DNA of 6,665 nucleotides from an uncultured Phenylobacterium sp. (GCA_945952175.1 CAMFHW010000243.1:1-6665); one strand, 5' to 3'; positions 1 through 6,484 are shown, counted from the stretch's first letter. The notes: generated from the letters alone by a model not told the origin. Translations and numbers: made by a program.

Positions 1-741
1 GGCGAGGGCCACGCCAGGCCCGCCGGCCAGGGCGGCCAGGCCGATCATCAGGGCCAGCACGAGCGCCGCGGCTCCCGAGCGGGACAGGCTCGCCGACGTC
101 GCGGGCTTGGCGGTGGGCGCCTTGGGCGGCGCGAGATACTCCGCCGCAAGCCCGATCCGGATGAGATGGACCACGCCGACGATCAGCATGACGCCGAAGA
201 ACGCCGCCCATTTTCGACCCCCGGTGGGGGCGCGGATCTCGAAGACCGCCGGGCGCAGGTAGCGCGCCAGAAGGACCAGCTGGAATCCGGCGTTGACCAT
301 GGCGGCCAGCGGCGGCGCCCACTTCGGGTTCGGCGCGAGCAGGGCGAGGTAATAGACCACGAAGGCCGAATAGGAGCCGATGACGAAGGCCACCGGCGCG
401 ACGCTCAATATGGCGGTGATCGCGTCGGCGAAATGGGCGGGCGTCGTCCGGCTGTTCAGCAGGCCGTGCATCACGATGCAGAGGGCGAGCCAATAGCAGA
501 CCTCGATGATGACGATCTGGGGAAAGGCGATCTTGTCCAGGTTGGTGTGCTGGACGAACAGGCCCTGCAGCGCCGCCCCGATCACCGCGTTCATCAGCGA
601 GAAGATCAGCAGGCGGCCGTCGTCCAGGGTGGGCGGCGGCTCCTCCGCCTCGTGGCGCAGCTGTTTGAAGAAGGCCAGTATGTAGTGGAGATAGTCCTTG
701 GCGTAGGTCTCCACGAATTTCAGCGAGTCTTCGAGACCCAT
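1..741 (-). CDS. Multi-pass inner-membrane protein, partial (C-terminus beyond left edge)
   Basis: The frame is open for 247 codons from an ATG at 741 to the window edge with no stop, so the protein is incomplete. It begins MGLEDSLKFVETYAKDYLHY, an amphipathic and mostly soluble N-terminus of about 42 residues with an acidic/proline patch (EAEEPPP, 31-37). Hydrophobic segments follow at about 44-63, 73-95, 108-136, 145-162, 179-198 and 224-241, so five or six membrane spans are likely. A basic stretch (RGGRK-like, about 170-177) lies before the fifth, and a Pro/Ala/Thr-rich linker (205-216) before the last. The G-rich run just upstream of the ATG (742-750, read on the minus strand) can serve as ribosome binding site. 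The gene lies 86 bp downstream of the 206-residue gene on the same strand and may be the third gene of that operon. I do not recognise the family. The layout recalls Yip1-type membrane proteins, but no diagnostic motif supports that, so no function is assigned. Confidence 0.75.
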   Translation of the reverse strand, partial: MGLEDSLKFVETYAKDYLHYILAFFKQLRHEAEEPPPTLDDGRLLIFSLMNAVIGAALQGLFVQHTNLDKIAFPQIVIIEVCYWLALCIVMHGLLNSRTTPAHFADAITAILSVAPVAFVIGSYSAFVVYYLALLAPNPKWAPPLAAMVNAGFQLVLLARYLRPAVFEIRAPTGGRKWAAFFGVMLIVGVVHLIRIGLAAEYLAPPKAPTAKPATSASLSRSGAAALVLALMIGLAALAGGPGVALA

Positions 742-827
742 GCGCACCCCCCACACGGTTCACTGACAACTCTTGAGTGCGGGAAGCTATCGCACGCGCC
801 GCCGACAGGGGCCAGCCCGGGGCGGGC

Positions 828-1448
828 CTATCGCCCGCAACCGCCGCCGCCCGGCCACCAGGCCCCCTCGTGCAGCAGGAAATAGGTTCCATTCTCGGTC
901 GGGTGGCCAAATCCAGCCTTCGGGTCGAGCGAGCCGTCGGGCCGGAAGAAATGGTTCAGGCTGGCGTTGTCGTAGAGCGCGAGATCCGGCCCCGCCCAGG
1001 CGCCGGTGAGGTAGAGGCGCGGGCGGCGGATCTGCGGGTCGATCGAGGCCTTGGCCGGCCCGGCGGCGGTCAGATGGAATTCGTGGCCGTCCATCCGGCG
1101 CCAGACATTGCCCTTGGCCCCGCCGCTGACCAGGAGGCCGATCCTCTGCCCCGAAGGGGTGCAGAGCACGCCATGGCCCTCGACGGCGGTCACCGCCTGG
1201 ACGGTCTGCTTGGCCGTCGTCGGGTAGAAGAGGACGTAGAGCCGATAGTCGCCGCCGGGGCCTACCGTCACGCCCGAGCCTTGCCAGACCGGCAGCAGCC
1301 GCAAACGCCCGCCGACCGTATAGATCCAGGGATCGAACACCGCGTCGAAGGCCATGATGGCGACGCAGACCCCCACGGCCAGGGCGAGCAGGCCCGAGAG
1401 GCAGCCCAGGCCCTTGCGCGGCGGTCGGGATGGCGGGGCGTCGGTCAT
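828..1448 (-). CDS. Membrane-anchored protein of unknown function (206 aa)
   Basis: The protein has a short basic, proline-rich cytoplasmic N-terminus (residues 1-13, with RPPRKG) and one hydrophobic helix at about 14-34. The remaining 170 residues are polar, rich in Gly, Tyr and aromatics, and probably beta-structured and periplasmic. The Cys residues in the helix (16, 28) do not sit in a lipobox, so this reads as a signal anchor rather than a lipoprotein signal. The C-terminus ends in a Trp/Gly-rich tail (WWPGGGG). I recognise no family or catalytic motif. The ATG at 1448 lies 16 bp after the stop of the TPR gene. There is no clear Shine-Dalgarno, which suggests translational coupling within an operon. 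The frame is supported by its length, the clean N-terminal anchor and the tight spacing. The overlapping plus-strand open frames give low-complexity Arg/Gly/Ala products and are shadows. Confidence 0.7.
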   Translation of the reverse strand: MTDAPPSRPPRKGLGCLSGLLALAVGVCVAIMAFDAVFDPWIYTVGGRLRLLPVWQGSGVTVGPGGDYRLYVLFYPTTAKQTVQAVTAVEGHGVLCTPSGQRIGLLVSGGAKGNVWRRMDGHEFHLTAAGPAKASIDPQIRRPRLYLTGAWAGPDLALYDNASLNHFFRPDGSLDPKAGFGHPTENGTYFLLHEGAWWPGGGGCGR

Positions 1449-1464
1449 GGCGGTCGCGGCGCGC

Positions 1465-2964
1465 TCAGCCGGCGCGCAGGCGGCGTTCGGCCTCGGCGCG
1501 GCCCCGTACGCCGCCCAGCCGCCCGGGCGCCAGGGCGAGGTCGGCGTCGAAGGCGGCCAGCGCCTCTTTCGGCCGCCCGAGTTTGAGGAGCAGCTCGCCC
1601 AGTTGCTCGCGGGCCGGCACGATCGGCCCAGGCGTCAGCGGCAGCTTCTCCAGGCTATCCTCCTCGTCGGCGGCCGCTGTCATGGCCGAGACCGCCGCCG
1701 GGCCATCGCCCGCCGCGGCGAGGCGCCAGGCCTCGGCCGATTTCAGCAGGGCGTCGGTCTGGGCCGTCCAGTAGGCGTCCTTGGCGGCGGCGAGCGCGTC
1801 CCGGCACGCCGCGATCTGGGCGATGTCGGTGTCCGCCGGGCCGGGCTTGTCGCCCCGCAGCTTGCCGAGGGCGCGGGCCCACCAGACCAGGGCCACGACC
1901 TGGGGCGTCGAGCCGGGCAGGGGCTCGAGCCCCGCCGCCTTCCCCCAGTCGCGGGTCTCGATGGCCAGGCGCACCGGCATGGCGTTGCCGGCATAGCCGA
2001 TCTTGAACACCGCGCCCGACAGGCCGGTGAGCGCCGAGAGGCCCGCGACCTCCCGGGCCGCATCCGTCGACCGGCCGCGCTGGAGGTAGGCGTAGGTGAG
2101 ATAGTCCATGGCGTGCAGGGCCTCGCCCACATCCCCCTGGGCGCGGGCGGCGTCGCGGGCGGCCAGGTTGGAGGCGATGGAGTCGTCCCACAGGCCCAGG
2201 CGCGTGAAGATGTGCGAGGGCATGTGCAGGGCATGGGGCGCCGAAGGCGCGATCTTCGCATAGGCGCGGGCGGCGGGCAGGCCGCGCGGGGCGAGCTCGG
2301 CGCTGTCATAGGCGTGGATCAGGTAGTGCGGCACGCCGGGATGGTCGGGCTGGCGCTTCCAGATCGGCTCCAGGATGTCGGCGGCCCGCTTCTGGCGCGC
2401 ATGGGTGCGGTCGGTGGGCGGAGCGGTGGCGACCAGGGAGAGCGCGTAGAAGGTCGCGATCTCGTCGTCGGCCGGATTGTCCTGCGCCGCCTTCGCCATG
2501 GCGTCGGAATAGCGCAGGGCGCGGGCGGCGTGGGGCATGGTGGCGGCGTCGGCGTAGTAGCCGCCCAGGGCGGCGATCAGGGCCTGTTCGCGCGGGGAAG
2601 CCTTAGGGGCGAGGGCCTCAGCCTGCTGGATCTCGGCCACGCCCGCCGCCAGGCCGGCCCCGGCCGGGACCTCCCAGAGCTGGTGGTAGTGGGTCATGGC
2701 GCGGCCCCAGTGGGCCATGGCGCAGGACGGGTCGGCCGCGGCGACCTGAGCGAAGCCCTTGTCGGCGTCATCGTAAGCGAAGGAGTGCAGCAGGGCCGTG
2801 GCGCGGTCGAAGGCGGGGGCCGTGGCCGGCGCACAGCTGGTGCGGAAGTCGACGGCGCCCAGCCGCTCCGGCGCCGGATGATGGTGGTGCTCCTCGTCCT
2901 GGGCGGCCGCGCCGGTCGCGAGCGTCAGGGCGAACAACGAGGCGGCGGCAAGTCGGGCTTTCAT
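1465..2964 (-). CDS. Exported TPR-repeat protein, histidine-rich (499 aa)
   Basis: The chosen ATG at 2964 gives a clear signal peptide: MKARL, a hydrophobic core at 5-17, and a likely cleavage after Ala21 (GAAA/Q). A G-rich site (CGGGGAC) lies just upstream. The frame stays open upstream of this start, but those extra 131 residues are Arg/Pro-rich noise. The mature protein starts with an acidic/His patch (DEEHHHH, 23-29), then Cys44, then the block around 58-98 with LLHSF.YDDA, DPSCAMAHWGRAMT and HQLW. This block is typical of a widespread family of bacterial exported TPR proteins of unknown function. Further blocks are HPGVPHYLIHAYDSAE (208-223) and PHALHMPSHIFTRLGLWDDSIASN (from 243). The end is a canonical TPR pair (PAREQLGELLLKLGRPKEAL and on). 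TPRs normally mediate protein-protein contacts. The conserved His-rich blocks could bind metal or haem, but that is inference. It is first of three close leftward genes, the next starting 16 bp downstream. Confidence 0.88.
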   Translation of the reverse strand: MKARLAAASLFALTLATGAAAQDEEHHHHPAPERLGAVDFRTSCAPATAPAFDRATALLHSFAYDDADKGFAQVAAADPSCAMAHWGRAMTHYHQLWEVPAGAGLAAGVAEIQQAEALAPKASPREQALIAALGGYYADAATMPHAARALRYSDAMAKAAQDNPADDEIATFYALSLVATAPPTDRTHARQKRAADILEPIWKRQPDHPGVPHYLIHAYDSAELAPRGLPAARAYAKIAPSAPHALHMPSHIFTRLGLWDDSIASNLAARDAARAQGDVGEALHAMDYLTYAYLQRGRSTDAAREVAGLSALTGLSGAVFKIGYAGNAMPVRLAIETRDWGKAAGLEPLPGSTPQVVALVWWARALGKLRGDKPGPADTDIAQIAACRDALAAAKDAYWTAQTDALLKSAEAWRLAAAGDGPAAVSAMTAAADEEDSLEKLPLTPGPIVPAREQLGELLLKLGRPKEALAAFDADLALAPGRLGGVRGRAEAERRLRAG

Positions 2965-3063
2965 GAGCGTCCCCGGAACAGCCTGGGCGCGGCGGCGATC
3001 GGCGCCGGCCCGCAGCTTACGATGACGGGGGCGGGGCGAGGACGCAACGGGCGGGGCGGGCGC

Positions 3064-3122
3064 AGGAACGCCATTCCGGCAGCCGAACCGAAGCGCCGCC
3101 TCGGAATGGCGATCCAGTCCCC
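3064..3122. repeat. REP-like palindromic repeat, copy A
   Basis: An inverted repeat pairs CGCCATTCC (3069-3077) with GGAATGGCG (3103-3111). It is extended inward by one G-C and one wobble pair, and the loop of about 25 nt contains CGAACCGAAG. The same element recurs in direct orientation at 6572-6637. The left 14 nt and right 20 nt are identical between copies, and about 52 of 60 positions match overall. In this copy the outer left arm has decayed (GGGCGC instead of GGGGAC), so the outer part of the stem is lost. It sits 5 bp past the stop codon of the resolvase-like gene and 99 bp before the TPR gene. It may act as an RNA hairpin protecting or attenuating the transcript. There is no U-tract, so it is not a standard intrinsic terminator. 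The GGGGAC/GTCCCC edges seen in copy B resemble REP elements mobilised by REP-associated tyrosine transposases; that link is inferred. Confidence 0.75.
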
Positions 3123-3127
3123 GGACC

Positions 3128-3691
3128 CTAGGCCTGAGGCCGCGGCTCGTCCGCCAGGACCTCGGCCTCGGGATGGAGGGCCGTCCATTCGAGGCATTCC
3201 CGCAATTCGTTGGGCGTGACCCGGAACAGCAGGCCGATGGATCGGAGCGACCAGCCCTTCCGCAGAAGATCGCGCGCGTGGTCGAGCTGATATTCGCTGA
3301 GGGGGTTGCGGCGGGCGCGGCGGACGCTGGGCAGGCGCGAGGGCCAGCGCGCCTCATGATCGGCCAGGAGCTCGATCAGGGGCGGCGCGTCGCCCTGGGT
3401 CAGGACCTCCAGCCGGGAGCCATCCGCGAGCGCCATCCCGACCCCCCGGCGGAAATAGGCCCTGAGAAGGGCGAGAAGCTGGCCGGTGGTCAGCTGCAGC
3501 ACGTCGAGGCTGTAGAGGATCAGCTCGTCGCCGGGCTTGAGCTCGGAAAGCAGCTTCCAAAGCGCTCGCTGGCTCTGGGGTGTCGGCGCCTGCTCCTCGA
3601 GGACGAGCTCGCAGGAGGCGCTCTCGACGTGCCAGCGCTGCACTTCGCGGGGCGGCAGACCCTCCGCCTCGCGCACGAATCCAAAGCGCAT
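3128..3691 (-). CDS. Serine-resolvase-like protein lacking the catalytic serine; probable DNA-binding protein (187 aa)
   Basis: Residues 1-92 follow the resolvase/invertase N-terminal fold. MRFGFVREAEG matches the family's M-R-x-GYARVST strand, and GDELILYSLDVLQL with QLLALLRAYFRRGVGMALADG matches the family's GD-x-L-x-x-x-x-LDRLGR block, its long helix and the next strand. Residues 131-167 (LSEYQLDHARDLLRKGWSLRSIGLLFRVTPNEL region) match the C-terminal helix-turn-helix of Hin/gamma-delta-type recombinases. Key residues are changed. The nucleophile position (Ser10 of gamma-delta resolvase) is Ala9, and the two arginines of DRLGR are Val64 and Leu67, although Arg7, Arg42 and Asp63 are kept. 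It should therefore bind DNA but not cut it. A GTG at 3703 in frame would add four residues. I prefer the ATG at 3691 because it matches the family start and leaves a G-rich ribosome site (3702-3709 region) upstream rather than touching the start. It is divergent from the receptor gene. Confidence 0.72.
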   Translation of the reverse strand: MRFGFVREAEGLPPREVQRWHVESASCELVLEEQAPTPQSQRALWKLLSELKPGDELILYSLDVLQLTTGQLLALLRAYFRRGVGMALADGSRLEVLTQGDAPPLIELLADHEARWPSRLPSVRRARRNPLSEYQLDHARDLLRKGWSLRSIGLLFRVTPNELRECLEWTALHPEAEVLADEPRPQA

Positions 3692-3734
3692 AGGCTGCGC
3701 CACCCCCTCAAATCGCCGAACGTTTTCGCAGGTA

Positions 3735-3963
3735 CTTCTAGGATTTGGATTGTGAGATTCGCGTCTCTATTCTGTGACGATTGTACGAAATTACAAAAAA
3801 CTTATAAGAATAATTCATGTTCGGGCAATGTTATGGAAATCTTATGGGCCGATGAATTGCGGCATCGACAAAAATGCAACGCAAATGGTTGTCGTATTGC
3901 TCATCGGACGCTTTGGATGAAAGCGTCACATACCTGAGCGTTAAGCTTCACAATCCCACTCTA
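3735..3963. other. A+T-rich divergent intergenic region
   Basis: This stretch drops to well under 50% G+C in a window that is otherwise about 70%. It contains runs such as AAATTACAAAAAACTTATAAGAATAATTC (3787-3816 region). It separates the leftward resolvase-like gene from the rightward receptor gene, so it should hold both promoters and their operators. TTATGG occurs twice exactly 11 bp apart (3831-3836, 3842-3847), one helical turn, a spacing seen with tandem regulator half-sites. A GANTC site (the CcrM methylation target in Caulobacterales) lies at 3756-3760. Short open frames cross it (for example 3833-3937 and 3874-4053), but none has a convincing ribosome site or codon bias. Confidence 0.6.
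3781..3808 (+). promoter_or_regulatory. Candidate sigma-70-type promoter for the TonB-dependent receptor
   Basis: TTGTAC at 3781-3786 and TATAAG at 3803-3808 are separated by 16 bp within the most A+T-rich part of the gap. They would give a 5' untranslated leader of roughly 250 nt. On the opposite strand the same bases (3780-3785) read TACAAT, a good -10 match, so a leftward promoter for the resolvase-like gene may overlap. Its -35 is poor. Consensus matches in A+T-rich DNA are easy to find by chance, hence the low confidence. Confidence 0.3.
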
Positions 3964-4067
3964 TTGGCCCCTCTCAAGAGGTGCGGGGCGCAACTTCGTC
4001 GGCAATTTCGATGCCGGCGCGCGCGCAAGTGGAAGAGGCCGCACCTCTCCTAGAGAGGGGTTACCAA
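3964..4067 (+). promoter_or_regulatory. Structured 5' leader that can sequester the receptor's ribosome binding site
   Basis: Nested inverted repeats fill the last 100 nt before the receptor start. The outermost helix pairs TTGG (3964-3967) with CCAA (4064-4067, including the A of the ATG). It continues as CCCCTCTC (3968-3975) with GAGAGGGG (4053-4060), which is the Shine-Dalgarno itself. Inside it, GAGGTGCGG (3978-3986) pairs perfectly with CCGCACCTC (4039-4047). Within that lie ACTT/AAGT (3993-3996, 4027-4030) and a hairpin GTCGGCA/TGCCGGC (3998-4004, 4012-4018) with a 7-nt loop. A competing local hairpin, CCTCTC (4044-4049), CTA, GAGAGG (4053-4058), also hides the Shine-Dalgarno but uses bases of the 9-bp helix, so the two forms exclude each other. 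This is the layout of a translational switch. I see no cobalamin or TPP riboswitch signature and no poly-U terminator. The pairings are read directly from the sequence; the regulatory role is inferred. Confidence 0.55.
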
Positions 4068-6469
4068 TGAAAAACCTGATGTCCACCGCCGCCTGGGGCG
4101 TGCTGATGCTCGCGGCGGCCGCCGGCCCCGCCGCAGCCGCTGACGCTGACGGCGAGATCGCGCTCGAAGGCGTGATCGTCACCGCGACCAAGACCGAGAC
4201 CGACCTGCAGAAGACCCCGATCGCCATCTCGGTGATGGGCGGGGAGCAGATGCAGGCGCGTCACGCCGAGAGCCTGATCAGCCTGCAGGACGGCTCGATC
4301 CCGTCGCTGCGCGTGGCCACCTTCGAAGCGCGTCAGTCGGCCCTGACGGTCGGCATCCGCGGCATCGTGCCGTTCGACGCCAACCAGACGGCCCGCGACC
4401 AGGGCGTCGGCGTCTATATCGACGGCGTCTATCTCGGCCGCCAGCAGGGTCTCAATGCCGCGCTGTTCGATGTCGACCGCATCGAGGTCCTGCGCGGCCC
4501 GCAGGGCACGCTGTTCGGCCGCAACACCGAAGGCGGCGCCGTGAGCATCGTCACCAAGGCGCCGACCGGCGTGTTCGGCGGGCGGATCACCGCGGGCGCC
4601 GGCAATTTCGGCTCCTATACCGGCGAACTGCACCAGGACTTCCAGGAGTTCGCCCATCTGTCGATCAAGGTCGACGCCCTGATCCAGCATCAGGACCCCA
4701 CCACCAAGAACCCGGCGTCCGGGCAGGCCGGATGGAACCAGTACCATCGCACGGGCGCGCGGATCACCGGGCTGTACCGGCCGACCGACACCTTCAGCGC
4801 CGAGATCTCGGCGGACTACGCCAAGGACGAGAACACCCCGTTCTTCAGCCAGCTGGTCAACTACAATCCCTATGGCAAGCGGGTGCGCACCCTGGCCGAA
4901 GTGACGGCGGGTCCGGCCGCGGCCCCGGCCGGGACGATCAATCCCCTCGCGCCGCTGGTGAAGGTGCACACCAGCCGCCAGACGGTTTCGGATATCGGCA
5001 CAGTGCAGCAGCCGAGCGTCGACGAGACCGGCGGTCTCTCGGCGGTCCTGAAGTACAAGGTCTCGCCCGACCTCGAACTGCGCTCGATCACCGCCGCGCG
5101 CGGCGTCGGCACCAACCAGTGGGACAATTCCGGCATCGAGGCCCGCAACGTCTTCGCGCCGAACGCCAATTTCGGGCGCTACAGCCTGTCGGATCTCTAT
5201 CAGCGCCAGTTCAGCCAGGAGTTCCAGGCGGTCGGCAATTTCGGCGAGACGATCTCCTATGTCGCCGGGGCCTTCTACTTCAAGGAGCACGCCAAGGAGT
5301 CGGCGGCGACCCCGTTCACCAACCAGTGGAACGCCGACGGCACCGCCTACACCATCCGCTCGTCCTATGGCACGTCCAAGGCCGCGGCCGGCACGGCGGG
5401 TTGGGAGTACGGCACGCGCTTCATCACGCGGGCCAGCCGCGCCGAGGCGATCAGCACCGCGGTCTACGGCCAGGGCACCTACACGCCGACCTCGCTGCCG
5501 TCCCTGCACCTGACGCTCGGCGGCCGGTACACCAAGGACAAGCGCGACGGCACGCTGTACGTGGTCAACGGCAAGGCGACCAACTTCACGTTCAACTACG
5601 ACAAGGGCCGCTTCGACCCGCTGGTCAACGTGGCGTACGACGCGGCCGAGGGCGTCAGCCTCTACGCCAAGTATTCGACCGGCTATCGCGCCGGCGGCGC
5701 CAACGACCGGTCGTCGACCTTCCAGAGCTTCAGCGCCGAAGACGTCAAGGCCTATGAGGTCGGCGCCAAGATGGAGCTTCTGGAGCGCCGCGTGCGGGTC
5801 AACCTGGCCGCCTTCGCCATGGACCGCTCCAACTCGCAGATCGACTTCGACAATGTCGACACGACGCCGGGCAGCCCGACCCAGGGGGCCCACACCGAGG
5901 AGACGCGCAACTCCTCCGGCATCTCGAAGATCCGCGGCTTCGAGGCCGACGTGACCGCCCGTGTCGCGGAAGGCCTGACCGTCGGCTTCTCCTACGCCTA
6001 TACCGACGTGAAGATCCCTGCCGCCCCGTTCCCCTTCACCGGCAACGCCGTGGTGCCGCTGGGGACGCCGTTCCCGGTGAACGTCGTCTACACGCCGCCG
6101 AACGCGGCCTCGGCCTATGTCGACTACGAACGGCCGCTGGGCAAGCTGACCTTCCGCGGGCACCTCGACGCGAACTATGCGGATGCGCAATACGCCTTCC
6201 AGACCGAGTTCGCGGACGTGTCGCCCACGGGTTCGGTGACCCGGCAGGTCGCGGTGAAGACCGACTCCAGCTTCATCGTGAACGCCAGCGTCGCCCTGGC
6301 CGACATCAATATGGGCGGCGCGACGGCGGCGCTGTCGCTGTGGAGCCGCAACCTCCTGGACGAGTCGCACATCTACCGGATCTCGGCCGCAAACCGCGGC
6401 ACGATCGGCGACTACGCCAACTTCAACCCGCCCCGCACGGTGGGTGTCGAGCTGCGCGTGAAATACTAG
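4067..6469 (+). CDS. TonB-dependent outer-membrane receptor (800 aa)
   Basis: This is a 22-strand-type outer-membrane transporter that takes up a scarce ligand using energy passed on by TonB-ExbB-ExbD. The signal peptide spans residues 1 to about 24 (MKNLM, hydrophobic core, PAAA/AD). A TonB box follows at once (EGVIVTAT, 34-41), with no extra STN signalling domain, so direct surface signalling to an anti-sigma factor is not expected. The plug domain covers about 45-166, ending in GVGVYIDGVYLGR (113-125) and IEVLRGPQGTLFGRNTEGGAVSIVTK (139-164), which are hallmark sequences. The barrel fills the rest, with GYRAGGAN (539-546) and the C-terminal LWSRNLLDE (758-766). It ends in an aromatic residue (VELRVKY), as needed for barrel insertion. 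The length is normal and the frame is intact. The ribosome site GAGAGGGG lies 6 nt before the ATG. The substrate cannot be told from sequence, and no siderophore, vitamin or sugar gene lies nearby. The upstream leader suggests post-transcriptional control. Confidence 0.96.
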   Translation: MKNLMSTAAWGVLMLAAAAGPAAAADADGEIALEGVIVTATKTETDLQKTPIAISVMGGEQMQARHAESLISLQDGSIPSLRVATFEARQSALTVGIRGIVPFDANQTARDQGVGVYIDGVYLGRQQGLNAALFDVDRIEVLRGPQGTLFGRNTEGGAVSIVTKAPTGVFGGRITAGAGNFGSYTGELHQDFQEFAHLSIKVDALIQHQDPTTKNPASGQAGWNQYHRTGARITGLYRPTDTFSAEISADYAKDENTPFFSQLVNYNPYGKRVRTLAEVTAGPAAAPAGTINPLAPLVKVHTSRQTVSDIGTVQQPSVDETGGLSAVLKYKVSPDLELRSITAARGVGTNQWDNSGIEARNVFAPNANFGRYSLSDLYQRQFSQEFQAVGNFGETISYVAGAFYFKEHAKESAATPFTNQWNADGTAYTIRSSYGTSKAAAGTAGWEYGTRFITRASRAEAISTAVYGQGTYTPTSLPSLHLTLGGRYTKDKRDGTLYVVNGKATNFTFNYDKGRFDPLVNVAYDAAEGVSLYAKYSTGYRAGGANDRSSTFQSFSAEDVKAYEVGAKMELLERRVRVNLAAFAMDRSNSQIDFDNVDTTPGSPTQGAHTEETRNSSGISKIRGFEADVTARVAEGLTVGFSYAYTDVKIPAAPFPFTGNAVVPLGTPFPVNVVYTPPNAASAYVDYERPLGKLTFRGHLDANYADAQYAFQTEFADVSPTGSVTRQVAVKTDSSFIVNASVALADINMGGATAALSLWSRNLLDESHIYRISAANRGTIGDYANFNPPRTVGVELRVKY

Positions 6470-6484
6470 GGCGGCTCGACCGTC

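Noticed and set aside
775..797. Small hairpin GTGCG/CGCAC between the 206-residue gene and the membrane-protein gene
   Set aside because: Five base pairs with a 9-nt loop and no T-run on either strand; too weak for a terminator.
1354..3219. 621-codon plus-strand open frame opposite the TPR gene, and similar plus-strand frames at 166-885 and 777-1586
   Set aside because: All give Gly/Arg/Ala/Gln-rich products with no recognisable domain and lie antisense to genes with signal peptides, TPR motifs or membrane helices.
2965..3357. Upstream extension of the TPR frame by 131 residues to an ATG at 3357
   Set aside because: The extension is Arg/Pro/Ala noise that overlaps the REP-like repeat and the resolvase-like gene. 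It would also bury the clear signal peptide starting at 2964.
3871..3902. Fur/Irr-like operator around GCAACGCAAATGGTTG and GTATTGC
   Set aside because: Only a 4-bp dyad (CAAC/GTTG) is present. The symmetry is too weak to call an iron-regulator box, although iron control of such receptors is common.
3833..3937. 34-codon open frame in the divergent gap (MEILWADELRHRQKC...)
   Set aside because: There is no ribosome binding site, it uses codons rare for this genome such as TTA, and it resembles nothing recognisable. It is most likely chance in A+T-rich DNA.
4017..4026. Alternating (GC)5 tract as a Z-DNA or slippage element
   Set aside because: It is only 10 bp and lies in a G+C-rich stem region; it is better explained as part of the folded leader.
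3964..4067. Known cobalamin or TPP riboswitch upstream of the receptor
   Set aside because: No B12-box and no CUGAGA/THI-box core is visible, and the helix arrangement does not match those classes. A covariance-model search would settle it.
4061..6370. 769-codon open frame on the minus strand opposite the receptor
   Set aside because: Its product is Arg/Gly/Val/Asp-rich low-complexity sequence with no domain, and it mirrors the high-G+C codon structure of the receptor gene. The receptor frame has full-length family motifs.
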